From: Halomonas cupida
Lineage (GTDB): Bacteria; Pseudomonadota; Gammaproteobacteria; Pseudomonadales; Halomonadaceae
Assembly: GCF_900142755.1 (NCBI RefSeq)
Contig: NZ_FRCA01000003.1
Location: 395,496 to 459,495 of the forward strand
Reading direction: 5' to 3'
Length of the DNA: 64,000 nucleotides
The stretch's first letter is position 1; each line of letters begins with the position of its first letter. A program made the position numbers and the translations under genes. A model generated the notes under the pieces. That model was not told the origin of the DNA. It saw only the letters and a list, made by a program, of their open reading frames with translations, and did not search any database. Positions 37,249 to 45,362 of this stretch are shown here, in pieces.

Positions 37249-37962
37249 TCAGGCCTGGGCGTAGCGTGGCTGAGGACTGGCGGATGGCAGGCTGTTGCCA
37301 TCCAGCGGTACAAAGCGGCGCTTGCTGGCGTCATAGGCCCGGATGGCGCAACTCTCGATGTCATAGACCCAACCGTGGATATTGAGCCGACCACTGGCCA
37401 GGCGTGAGGCGACGGAGGGGTGGGTGCGCAGATGGTCGAGCTGGGCGACGACGTTCTCTTCCGTCAGTACGTCCAGCGTCTCGCCGGCTGCGCAGTTGCA
37501 GTGGCTTTCCACCACGCTTCGGGCAACGTCGGTGTGACGTAGCCAGGCTTTCACCGTGGGCATGCCTTCCTGACTGGCCGGGTTGAGTACGGCTTTCATG
37601 GCCCCGCAATCGGAATGGCCACAGACAATGATGTGTTCAACACCGAGACTCAGCACCGCATATTCGATGGCGCTGGAAACCCCACCGTTCATCTGGCCAT
37701 AGGGAGGCACCACATTGCCGACGTTGCGGGTTACAAACAGCGAGCCGGGCTCGCTCTGGGTAATCAACTCCAGCACGATACGGGAGTCGGCGCAGGTGAT
37801 GAACATGATGCGCGGTTGTTGAGCCGTGGCGAGGCGTTTGAATAATTCCCGCTGCTGGGGATAGATGTCACGACGAAAGTTCTGCAACCCCTGAATAAGG
37901 GTGGTCAGTGCTTCGTCGCTGCTCAGGGACTGGCAATGAGAGATCGGTTCCTGTTCACGCAT
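37249..37962 (-). CDS. Beta-class carbonic anhydrase
   Basis: Interconverts CO2 and bicarbonate. Zinc ligands and dyad are visible: C-A-D-S-R (ITCADSR; Cys ligand with the Asp/Arg pair) and H-S-D-C (CGHSDCGAM; His and Cys ligands). VTRNVGNVVPPYG is another family block. Its 237 residues are typical. It precedes the SulP gene by 51 bases on the same strand, forming a probable CO2/bicarbonate handling operon. Confidence 0.95.
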   Translation of the reverse strand: MREQEPISHCQSLSSDEALTTLIQGLQNFRRDIYPQQRELFKRLATAQQPRIMFITCADSRIVLELITQSEPGSLFVTRNVGNVVPPYGQMNGGVSSAIEYAVLSLGVEHIIVCGHSDCGAMKAVLNPASQEGMPTVKAWLRHTDVARSVVESHCNCAAGETLDVLTEENVVAQLDHLRTHPSVASRLASGRLNIHGWVYDIESCAIRAYDASKRRFVPLDGNSLPSASPQPRYAQA

Positions 37963-38333
37963 GCTCTGCTTCCTTGCTGATATGGTGGATTCGGCACAGT
38001 AGCAGACGTTTTCTTTCTACAACCTTTCATCGCAATTAATGTTTCATTCATGTTGAGTGAGTGTTTTCTGATATGTTTTATCGTGTTGTTTTTAATTGTC
38101 TTTAATGAGGTTTTGAGTTTCTTTGTGATGCGGCCGTCTGTTTGAAACGGAAGAACCTTGCGCCATGATGGTGCATAAATCCATGTATGGAAAGTCGGAT
38201 GAATAGTAGGAAGTTGGAAATAGGGTTTGAGGAATAAATATATTCCAGAAAGAGATTATTTGCCCGGGGAGAGTGTGCTGGAAGATGATGTATCAGGGAA
38301 AATTCCGTTGATGAGATGGCGAGGAATCTAGCG
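37963..38333. other. AT-rich intergenic boundary before the type III secretion cluster
   Basis: About 370 bases without a supported gene, clearly richer in A and T than the flanks (for example TTTTAATTGTCTTTAATGAGG and GGAATAAATATATTCC, a short palindrome). It contains the carbonic anhydrase promoter and the end of the secretion operon. No tRNA, att repeat or transposase remnant was recognised. The base shift marks the left edge of the probable island. Confidence 0.6.
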
Positions 38334-39383
38334 TTACAGCATCCCTCTGGCCACCAGAATGTCGGCTATCGGCTGGAAACTGTCCTCGGGAATCGGCTCT
38401 CCATTACCGGCACGCTTGCCGACCTTCTCGGCCAGCGAGCGATCCTCGATGACCGGTAAGCCATGCTTGATGGCTTCGCGCATCAAGCTGGAAGACTCCT
38501 GAGGGGAAGCCTTGCATACCACTGTCGGTACTGGCGTTTCACCCTTGACGTAGCGAATGCCGACCAACCAGCCGCTGGTGCCACCAATCATGATCGAGGC
38601 CTGCTGCACACCGGTGCGTGATGAATAGGCCTGAATATCACGGCGCTGCCGCTGACGTGCCCTGCGGATATCCGGATCACCCTCCATGTCCTTGCGTTCA
38701 CGCTTGTGTTCGGTGCGAGTCATGCGTTGGTCTCGTTGGAACAACCAGCGCTGGGTTCGTATGTCCAGCAGACCAACGATCATGAACACCACCAGAGCCG
38801 TGATCACCAGTGGCTTCATCAAGGTCATGAAGATGCCCTCGAGGCAGCCATAGCCGCAGCGCGAGGACTCCATCAATGCCTGCAGGCCCACCCTGCAGAC
38901 GACGACGAAGGCCACGCCGAGGGTCACGATCTTGAGCAGCGACTTGATGAACTCGATGATGCCACGCACCGAGAAGATCCGCTTGAGACCTTCCGCGGGA
39001 TTGATGTGCTCAAGCCTGGGCTTGATCGGATCCACCGAGAACAGCATGCCGCCCATGATGAGGATATTGGTGAGTATGGCGGCTACCACGGTGATCAGAA
39101 TCAGGGGCAGCACGGACCACACCAGAACTTCCAGTCCTGCGGCCATCAACCGTGGCCACAGCGTGTCGAAGGGCTGGGTGTACATCCGGGTGACCAGGGT
39201 AATGAGGCCTCGCACGCGGGTTTCGATACCATCCATGCTGACCACCAGATATAGCGTGCAGCCGAGCATGACGACTGCCGAGACCATATCGTTGCTCTTT
39301 TCGACCTGACCTTTCTTGCGGGCGTCGCGAAGTTTCTTCTTCGATGGCGGGAGGGATTTTTCTTCACTGGGCTGCTGGGCCAT
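38334..39383 (-). CDS. sctU: Type III secretion export-gate switch protein SctU (NPTH motif lost)
   Basis: Inner-membrane component of the export gate (RhcU/YscU/FlhB family), 349 residues. It starts MAQQPSEEKSLPPSKKKLRD as usual, with four membrane segments between about 35 and 205, then a cytoplasmic domain (WLFQRDQRMTRTEHKRERKD). In normal members this domain self-cleaves at NPTH to switch substrates. Here residues 267-270 are GGTS (ASIMIGGTSGWLVGIRY), although the rest of the domain, including RYVKGETPVPTVVCKA, is intact. It is the last gene of the long sctI-sctU operon, 11 bases after sctT. Confidence 0.93.
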   Translation of the reverse strand: MAQQPSEEKSLPPSKKKLRDARKKGQVEKSNDMVSAVVMLGCTLYLVVSMDGIETRVRGLITLVTRMYTQPFDTLWPRLMAAGLEVLVWSVLPLILITVVAAILTNILIMGGMLFSVDPIKPRLEHINPAEGLKRIFSVRGIIEFIKSLLKIVTLGVAFVVVCRVGLQALMESSRCGYGCLEGIFMTLMKPLVITALVVFMIVGLLDIRTQRWLFQRDQRMTRTEHKRERKDMEGDPDIRRARQRQRRDIQAYSSRTGVQQASIMIGGTSGWLVGIRYVKGETPVPTVVCKASPQESSSLMREAIKHGLPVIEDRSLAEKVGKRAGNGEPIPEDSFQPIADILVARGML

Positions 39384-39394
39384 ACGGCGATCCT

Positions 39395-40210
39395 CTAACG
39401 GGTGGCTTCGATCAGCGACTCGAAATGCTGGTAGTAGCTGGGCAGAGCGCCCAGTTCGTTGAACATCAGTGGCACCAGAAAGACGATGTAGATCACCAAC
39501 AGGAAGGTGAACAGCAGGTTCTTGATCGGTAGTGACAGAATGAACATGTTGAGGTTCGGCGCCATGCGTGCGAGGTAGGCCAGCATCAGGTCGGCGATCA
39601 GCATGGCGATGATCAGGGGAGAGACCATCAGAATGCCGATGCGCATGACCTGGTCGAGGAAGCCGAGCACCGCCAGTGCTGTCTGGGTCTCCAGATTTGG
39701 AGTGAACGTATCCAGTGGCCACAGGGTATAGCTGCGGTAGAAGCCTTCAAGCAGCATGTTGAAGCCACCTGTGGCAAAGAACAGGGCCACCAGCATGATC
39801 ACCAGCAGAGTGCTGGTGACGCCGGACTCCGTGCTGCCCATGGGATCGAGCAACTGGCCCATGGTTGAGGCCCGTTGGAGGTCGACGACTTCCCCGGCGA
39901 CTTCCGCGGCCCAGAATGGAATGCCGAACACCATGCCGATGAGGACACCCACCAACAGCTCCTTGAGCAACAACGCAGCGAGGGTGGGGGCGTTCATGTC
40001 CAGTTCGGGGAGAAGGGCGAGGACCGTTGGCAGCATCGGTATCGCCAGGGTCAAGGCAACCGCCGAGCGGATCAGGCCGGTCAGCCCCAGGCGATTGAAG
40101 GCCGGAGTGATCAGGATGACCCCCAGAGCTCGAGACATGCTGATGGCAAGAGCCGCCATGACCGGGTAGATCTGGTCAAGGAGAACGCCCATCAGCTCAT
40201 CCTGAAACAT
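39395..40210 (-). CDS. sctT: Type III secretion export-gate protein SctT
   Basis: The FliR/YscT/RhcT-family membrane component of the export gate, 271 residues with about six helices (VMAALAISMSRALGVILITP; LIIAMLIADLMLAYLARMAP; LPIKNLLFTFLLVIYIVFLV). The start MFQDELMG at 40210 was chosen because the family begins just before the first helix; the frame stays open upstream over sctS. It lies between sctS and sctU in canonical order. Confidence 0.92.
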   Translation of the reverse strand: MFQDELMGVLLDQIYPVMAALAISMSRALGVILITPAFNRLGLTGLIRSAVALTLAIPMLPTVLALLPELDMNAPTLAALLLKELLVGVLIGMVFGIPFWAAEVAGEVVDLQRASTMGQLLDPMGSTESGVTSTLLVIMLVALFFATGGFNMLLEGFYRSYTLWPLDTFTPNLETQTALAVLGFLDQVMRIGILMVSPLIIAMLIADLMLAYLARMAPNLNMFILSLPIKNLLFTFLLVIYIVFLVPLMFNELGALPSYYQHFESLIEATR

Positions 40211-40221
40211 GGAGACGCTCC

Positions 40222-40491
40222 CTACCGTGACCAGGCGGCAAAGTTGTCGAGTATCTGGTTCGTCAGGCCGAGTAATTGACCAACCAACAGGGGGCCGGCA
40301 AAGATCAGCACCAGCATGATGGTGATGACCTTGACCGCCTGCGGCAGTGACTGGTCCTGAATCTGTGTCAGGGCCTGCAACAACCCGATACCGAAACCGA
40401 TCAGGATGGCCGTCAGCAATGCTGGCGCCGACAGCAGCAGCACGGTCCATAGTGCATCGGTCATCAGTGACTGGAAGATGTCTTCGGACAT
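40222..40491 (-). CDS. sctS: Type III secretion export-gate protein SctS
   Basis: The FliQ/YscS/RhcS-family subunit, 89 residues forming two long helices (LWTVLLLSAPALLTAILIGF; VKVITIMLVLIFAGPLLVGQ) around the signature LQALTQIQDQSLP. It starts three bases after the sctR stop, and 11 bases separate it from sctT. Confidence 0.95.
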   Translation of the reverse strand: MSEDIFQSLMTDALWTVLLLSAPALLTAILIGFGIGLLQALTQIQDQSLPQAVKVITIMLVLIFAGPLLVGQLLGLTNQILDNFAAWSR

Positions 40492-40494
40492 GAT

Positions 40495-41151
40495 CTAACC
40501 CCCGTAACTGAGAATCAGGCCATGCATCAGCCGTGACCAGCCATCGACGGCGACGAACAGGAATATCTTCAACGGCACCGAGATCAAGGGCGGGGCTACC
40601 ATCACCATGCCCATGGCCATCAGTACGTTGGCGACGATCAAGTCGATGACAAGAAAGGGGATGTAGATCAGGAAGCCGATCTCGAATGCACGTGCCAGCT
40701 CCGAGGTGACGAAGGCGGGAATCAGCGTGACCAGATCATCGTCCTGCACGTTATCGCGAGCTTCCTGCGACCAGATATCCTGAGTGGCATCCAGGAAGAA
40801 GGCTCGCTCGCGCTCGTTGGCGTAGGTGGCAAGGTACTCCTTGAGCGGTTCACGCAGTACCTCCCCCGTAGCCTGAATATCTGCCATGGTGTTGAGTTCG
40901 GTGTTGTGGCTTTCCAGCTGATAGACCATCTCGCCCACCAGCGGGGTGGTGATATATACGGTCAAGACCAGCGCAATGCCATACAGCACCAGATTGGGAG
41001 GCGTCTGCTGGACACCAAGGGCATTGCGGATCAGGAACAGCACGACCGAAATCTTGAGAAAAGAGGTCATGGTCACCACGGCCAGAGGAAGCAGGCCAAG
41101 TGATGCAACAACAATGATGATTCCAATCAGGTTGGGTTCAAACTCACTCAT
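40495..41151 (-). CDS. sctR: Type III secretion export-gate protein SctR
   Basis: The FliP/YscR/RhcR-family core of the export gate, 218 residues. Signatures are TSFLKISVVLFLIRNALGVQ, QTPPNLVLYGIALVLT, and FEIGFLIYIPFLVIDLIVAN followed by VLMAMGMVMVAPPLISVPLK. The start MSEFEPN at 41151 overlaps the sctQ end by eight bases. The family-typical TELARAFEIGF region appears as TSELARAFEIGF. Confidence 0.95.
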   Translation of the reverse strand: MSEFEPNLIGIIIVVASLGLLPLAVVTMTSFLKISVVLFLIRNALGVQQTPPNLVLYGIALVLTVYITTPLVGEMVYQLESHNTELNTMADIQATGEVLREPLKEYLATYANERERAFFLDATQDIWSQEARDNVQDDDLVTLIPAFVTSELARAFEIGFLIYIPFLVIDLIVANVLMAMGMVMVAPPLISVPLKIFLFVAVDGWSRLMHGLILSYGG

Positions 41152-41446
41152 CAGTGGCCAGCCTTTCGATCTGTACCCCCAGACCATCACCGATCTCGAC
41201 CAGTCGCCCCTTGCCCATGACCCGGCCATTGATGACCAGATCGACAGCCTCCTCAGGGGGACGCGACAGGGGCAGCACACTGCCCTGGTTGAGTTCCCGC
41301 AGTTCCTTCAGCGACAGCTCCAGTCGTCCGAACTCGCATACCAGGTGCACGGGAAGCTGATCCAGCCGCACATTGTCCGAATCGGTTGTTCGGGAGGGTG
41401 CCTCCGTGCTGTGATCTTCGGGACCGCCATTGGCTGGTTTGGCCAT
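41144..41446 (-). CDS. Predicted internal-start product SctQ-C (SPOA-only)
   Basis: In frame inside sctQ, an ATG at 41446 is preceded by GAGGAG eight bases upstream, a strong ribosome site in the middle of a gene. The product would be 100 residues, starting MAKPANGGPEDH and holding the SPOA domain. Yersinia YscQ and Salmonella SsaQ make such short C-terminal forms from internal starts and need them for assembly. Confidence 0.55.
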   Translation of the reverse strand: MAKPANGGPEDHSTEAPSRTTDSDNVRLDQLPVHLVCEFGRLELSLKELRELNQGSVLPLSRPPEEAVDLVINGRVMGKGRLVEIGDGLGVQIERLATDE

Positions 41447-42250
41447 GTGAAAATCTCCTCGCGTTGGGGGATGGAGCCGAGAACCTAGTTGCAGACCAGG
41501 TTTGCGGTTGTTCTGGTGCTCTGTCGTGGCTGCCAGCAGATCGTTTCCCACCAGCACTGCCGACCCCTGGTCGGGCCGGTTGACCATGACCACATCGCCT
41601 GGTTGGAGGCTGCACAATTCAGCGAGGGTCAGGTGCTGGTATCCGCCGATCCACTGCACCGGCCACGTCACATTCGAGCAGGGGCGTGGAGCCACGGGGC
41701 AGTGTTGCTCCAGCCCGGGAGACAGAACTTCGGCTGCTGCCGAGGATAGCGATAGTGACAGGTGACCACGCTGTTCGCCGTTATCCAGACTGAGCGGCAG
41801 GGCCAGCGGAAAATCGGCCGGGTGGGCAGGTGTACCGCTCAAGTGGATCGACACGTCCAGCATCTGTTCCAGTGGTTCGAACCACTCCAACAGAGCGTAT
41901 TCCAGCCAGAGTGCGCTGATGTCGACGGAGCAGTGCTTGAGTGAGCGCTTCAGCGCCAGTGGGACGGAAAGCATCTGCAGCGCGACGTCATCCAGGCGCA
42001 ACAGCGCTGGGGCCTCGCCCAATACCAGACCCAGCGTCAGGGCTTCCGGCTGCCGATGATCGGGGCTGTGCACCTGAATGGTGAGAGGGCGATCTCCGAG
42101 TCGCGAAAGGACAGGTGCACGTGGCCGACTGATGCTGTTGAGAATGGGGACGGTCTGTGGCGAGATAATCGCCAGGTGCGGCATATCAAGACGCTCCATA
42201 CCAGGGTCCCGGGGCGTTGTTGTGGTGTCGGGCAACCTGTCTGCGACCAT
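41144..42250 (-). CDS. sctQ: Type III secretion cytoplasmic sorting-platform protein SctQ
   Basis: The C-ring/sorting platform component (YscQ/RhcQ), 368 residues. The C-terminal SPOA domain (about residues 290-365) includes LPVHLVCEFGRLELSLKEL and LVINGRVMGKGRLVEIGDGL; a divergent upstream SPOA-like region includes LQPGDVVMVNRPD. The ATG at 42250 overlaps the sctO stop (TGATG) with GAGGAGGG upstream; a TTG one codon earlier is less likely. An internal ATG with its own Shine-Dalgarno lies at 41446, see the separate entry. Confidence 0.88.
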   Translation of the reverse strand: MVADRLPDTTTTPRDPGMERLDMPHLAIISPQTVPILNSISRPRAPVLSRLGDRPLTIQVHSPDHRQPEALTLGLVLGEAPALLRLDDVALQMLSVPLALKRSLKHCSVDISALWLEYALLEWFEPLEQMLDVSIHLSGTPAHPADFPLALPLSLDNGEQRGHLSLSLSSAAAEVLSPGLEQHCPVAPRPCSNVTWPVQWIGGYQHLTLAELCSLQPGDVVMVNRPDQGSAVLVGNDLLAATTEHQNNRKPGLQLGSRLHPPTRGDFHMAKPANGGPEDHSTEAPSRTTDSDNVRLDQLPVHLVCEFGRLELSLKELRELNQGSVLPLSRPPEEAVDLVINGRVMGKGRLVEIGDGLGVQIERLATDE

Positions 42251-42723
42251 CAATGCCCTCCTCGTGGTGTGGCATCCTCGAGCTCGAGTTCGGCGTACAG
42301 CTCCTGGCGGCTCTGTCGCTTCCTGTCATGACGTCGGGAAAGCTCTTCGAGGGCGCGGTGCGCACGCACCTTGCCAGCCCACTCCGTGGCGCGCTGTTCC
42401 CGTTCTTCCTGATGAGCCTGGTGTTGCTGCCCCTGTTCCCGTTGCTGATGATCCAGGCTAGCGGTTTCGCGCTGATGGTCATCAATGGCCTGGCGAATAT
42501 CCTCGAGTTCCGGTCCCGTCAGGCTGCCGCCTGCGGCATCGAACCAGTGCTGCTCATGTTCGTCGACGGCGTGGAGGTGGTCGCTGAGTCGTTGCTCCAG
42601 CATGTAGAGTTGTTCGGCGCTGTGCCGACAATTCCTCTGCTGCTCCAGCAGCGCACGCTCGGCTTGTTGCACGCGTTGCTGGCGCAGGGCCATCAGCTTC
42701 TCGAGTTGTTGCTGATCATTCAT
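42250..42723 (-). CDS. sctO: Type III secretion stalk protein SctO (Y4yJ-like)
   Basis: A 157-residue, almost entirely charged, Gln-rich helical protein (QQLEKLMALRQQRVQQAERA) predicted to form a two-stranded coiled coil like YscO/FliJ, the rotor stalk of the export ATPase. Assignment rests on size, coiled-coil character and position between sctN and sctQ. Its start overlaps the sctN stop and its stop overlaps the sctQ start. Confidence 0.8.
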   Translation of the reverse strand: MNDQQQLEKLMALRQQRVQQAERALLEQQRNCRHSAEQLYMLEQRLSDHLHAVDEHEQHWFDAAGGSLTGPELEDIRQAIDDHQRETASLDHQQREQGQQHQAHQEEREQRATEWAGKVRAHRALEELSRRHDRKRQSRQELYAELELEDATPRGGH

Positions 42724-44069
42724 GACAGGATCTCATCCATGAGTTTCAAGGTGTCTGACATGCTGCTGGTTTCCTCATTGGTCTGACGCAGGAAGGTTTC
42801 AATCGCAGCCTGTTTCTGTATCGCCTCATCGGTGCGTGCATCCTGGCCCTCCCGGTACTCGCCTACCTGCAGCAGCAACTCGACATCCTGGTGACGTGCC
42901 AGCAGGTCGCGCATGCGGGCAGCAAACCTGCGATGTTCGGCAGCAGTGACGGTTTCCATCAAGCGGCTGCGGCTGGCCAGTACATCGATGGCGGGGAAGT
43001 GGTTGCGACGCGCCATATCGGCACTGAGCATGATGTGGCCATCAAGAATGGCGCGCGTTTCTTCACTGACCGGGTCCAGGGTTCCATCGCCTTCGGTGAG
43101 CACGGTATACAGTGCGGTGATGCTGCCGGTCGCGCCGGGGCCGGCTCGCTCGAGTAGACGTGGCAGGGCGGCGAACAGCGACGGAGGAAACCCTCGGCGT
43201 GTCGGAGGCTCGCCGGCGGCCAGGCCAATCTCTCGTTGTGCACGGGCGAAGCGGGTGATGCTGTCGACCAGCAGCAGCACATCTCGCCCCTGGTCACGAA
43301 AGAATTCGGCGATGCTGGTTGCGACCATTGCTGAACGTGTGCGCTCGATGGCCGGTCGATCCGAGGTGGCCACCACACAGACGGTGCGTCGACGGGCCTG
43401 CGTGCTCAGTTGCACATCCAACAACTCACGCACTTCGCGTCCACGTTCTCCGACCAGTCCAAGAACGATCACATCAGCCTCGCTATTGCGCACAATGGCG
43501 GACAGCAGAGATGATTTGCCGACACCGGGTTCGCCGAAGATGCCAAGACGCTGACCACGTGCCACGGTAAGCAGGCCATCGATGGCGCGAATGCCGAGAC
43601 TCAGCGGATGCTGAATCAACTGGCGAGCCAGTGGTTCCGGTGGATCGGCATGTACCGGATAAGTGATCAGTGTGTCTTTCGCCGGTGGAGGCCGGTTGTC
43701 GATAAAGGCCCCCATAGGGTCGATGACTCGGCCGAGCAGCGCTTCGCCCACGGCGACCTGTTGTGGCGCTCCGGTGGCGATGACTTCGGCACGTGTCGAC
43801 ATGCCCCGCAGGTCTCCAATCGGTGAGAGGATGGCATCCTCATCCTCGAAACCAATGACCTCGGCGGCCACGCGGCGTCCGCTGAGCGGATCGCGCAGGT
43901 AACACAGCTCTCCGATACCAGTACCATCGACACTGGCATGAACCAGTTGGCCGAGAATACGCCGCACGCGCCCCCTGACCGGTCGAAGTTCGGCGCGATT
44001 GGCACGCTGATCGAGGCGTGGCAGCAGCGAATCGAGGTCAATGTCGGGTAGACGGGAGTCGGAGCTCAT
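42720..44069 (-). CDS. sctN: Type III secretion ATPase SctN
   Basis: The F1-beta-like hexameric ATPase that unfolds and unchaperones substrates, 449 residues. Walker A is GEPGVGKSS; LGLVGERGREVREL and DVLLLVDSITRFARAQREIG (Walker B) follow, with PPTRRGFPPSLFAALPRLLE. The N-terminal barrel is LVHASVDGTGIGELCYLRDP. Closest flagellar relative would be FliI, but the neighbouring secretin, SctJ and SctD show an injectisome. It overlaps sctL upstream and sctO downstream by four bases. Confidence 0.96.
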   Translation of the reverse strand: MSSDSRLPDIDLDSLLPRLDQRANRAELRPVRGRVRRILGQLVHASVDGTGIGELCYLRDPLSGRRVAAEVIGFEDEDAILSPIGDLRGMSTRAEVIATGAPQQVAVGEALLGRVIDPMGAFIDNRPPPAKDTLITYPVHADPPEPLARQLIQHPLSLGIRAIDGLLTVARGQRLGIFGEPGVGKSSLLSAIVRNSEADVIVLGLVGERGREVRELLDVQLSTQARRRTVCVVATSDRPAIERTRSAMVATSIAEFFRDQGRDVLLLVDSITRFARAQREIGLAAGEPPTRRGFPPSLFAALPRLLERAGPGATGSITALYTVLTEGDGTLDPVSEETRAILDGHIMLSADMARRNHFPAIDVLASRSRLMETVTAAEHRRFAARMRDLLARHQDVELLLQVGEYREGQDARTDEAIQKQAAIETFLRQTNEETSSMSDTLKLMDEILS

Positions 44070-44665
44070 TCAGTGTCTCCCGGGGATGGCTTCAGCGCCT
44101 CGTGCAGAGCATTGAGCTGGGCTTCCAGCCCTACATCGACGATCGCTACCGGGCTGACCAGCAGGCATTGTCCGGGACCGAGCTGAGCATCACCTTCGAC
44201 ACGATACGATGGATGGTCGTACATGTTGTGGCCGGCCGAGCCGAGACGCGCTTCGACCTCCTCAACGCGTTGCAGTGCGACCCGAATGGTGACGGTCATG
44301 TCATGGCGATACTCGCTGAGTGCCTGCTGCACACATCTGACGATCAGGTCGGTGTCGTCGAACTGGCCGAGGATGCGCCGAACCATCTTCAGGCACAGCT
44401 CGGCCATGGAAGGCTCCAGCCCCGCTAGATAACCATCGACCTGGCGAGTGGTACTTGCCAGTAGTTCGGCAGCCTGAGTCTCTCCGGCACGACGTCCTTC
44501 CTCGAAGCCTTCGGCATAGGCTCTGGCTCTGACCTGTCGAGCCTCCTGATCGGCTTCGCTGGCGCGCTGCTTTACGCGCTCGAGCATGGCGTAACCATTG
44601 ATCCAGGCTTCAGCCTCCTGCGCCTTGAGAATAACCTTTGTCGGACGCGCCGGTAGCTCATTCAT
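44066..44665 (-). CDS. sctL: Type III secretion ATPase-regulator / stator protein SctL (NolV-like)
   Basis: A 199-residue FliH/YscL-family stator linking the ATPase to the sorting platform. An N-terminal charged coiled coil (VKQRASEADQEARQVRARAY) leads into AEGFEEGRRAGE and a C-terminal domain with VEEVEARLG and LGPGQCLLVSPVAIVDVGLE, the block shared with F-ATPase delta/FliH. The start at 44665 overlaps the sctK end by eight bases. The order matches rhizobial nolU-nolV-rhcN. Confidence 0.9.
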   Translation of the reverse strand: MNELPARPTKVILKAQEAEAWINGYAMLERVKQRASEADQEARQVRARAYAEGFEEGRRAGETQAAELLASTTRQVDGYLAGLEPSMAELCLKMVRRILGQFDDTDLIVRCVQQALSEYRHDMTVTIRVALQRVEEVEARLGSAGHNMYDHPSYRVEGDAQLGPGQCLLVSPVAIVDVGLEAQLNALHEALKPSPGDTE

Positions 44666-45362
44666 TATGCGACCTCTCGGCTTCCCCTGAGCCTTGCGCG
44701 GCAACCCTACGGTATTCAGTGGCGAGAGCTGCGGCTGCGCGACGCACGATGGCGACCCTCTGCTCCGCTTCCTGATGCGGTAGCTCCAGTTCGTCGAGTC
44801 GCGGATCCGCGGCAATGCCCAGGCGCAGCCATGCTCGAAGTTCATCTGGCTGGTGGGCCAGCCAACAGGCAATGCAGACCAGGCCGTCCTGATGCACGGT
44901 GTCGGCGAAGCCGTCGTCGAGGGCATCCGCGTCGACGTAGGGTGAGGATGGAAGCGCCAGGGCACGGTTGGCCAGGGCGGTGAGAAAGGCGGTGGTGCCG
45001 AAGCGCTGTTTGAGGGCGACGACCCGTGGAGCACGGATTTCGCGAACAAAGGTAATGGCGTGGCAGATCATTCCGCAAAAGCGTGCCAGGTCGCCGCCGC
45101 CATCCGGTGCCAACTGGAAGATAACGAGGTCCTCCTCGGCCGGGACAGGCAAGGCGCTGGGCGCTGTCAGGTGGTGGCGCATCACCAGACGTTCCGTCAG
45201 CCGCTGCTGAAAACGCGGGTGTCGAGCGATTACCGCCAGACTGGCTTCGTCGGCGGTATCCTCCAGGCTGTCGGCAACCCAGTGCAGCGACACACAACGT
45301 GCTGGTGAGGCAATGAAGTCCTGCCAGTGGAACCCGGGACGGGTATCGACCTCGGCGTTCAT
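44658..45362 (-). CDS. sctK: Type III secretion sorting-platform protein SctK (NolU-like)
   Basis: A 234-residue protein whose position between sctJ and sctL identifies it as the SctK/NolU pod protein that joins SctD to SctQ. Sequence in this family diverges strongly; visible features are aromatic-rich FHWQDFIASPARCVSLHW near the N-terminus and an alanine-rich C-terminal helix (AIVRRAAAALATEYRRVAA). The start overlaps the sctJ stop (ATGA). Confidence 0.72.
   Translation of the reverse strand: MNAEVDTRPGFHWQDFIASPARCVSLHWVADSLEDTADEASLAVIARHPRFQQRLTERLVMRHHLTAPSALPVPAEEDLVIFQLAPDGGGDLARFCGMICHAITFVREIRAPRVVALKQRFGTTAFLTALANRALALPSSPYVDADALDDGFADTVHQDGLVCIACWLAHQPDELRAWLRLGIAADPRLDELELPHQEAEQRVAIVRRAAAALATEYRRVAAQGSGEAERSHNE

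Noticed and set aside
38334..44069. Reading the sctN-sctU genes as a flagellar export apparatus
   Set aside because: The neighbouring SctJ lipoprotein, FHA-type SctD, secretin parts and absence of any fli/flg structural gene show a non-flagellar injectisome.
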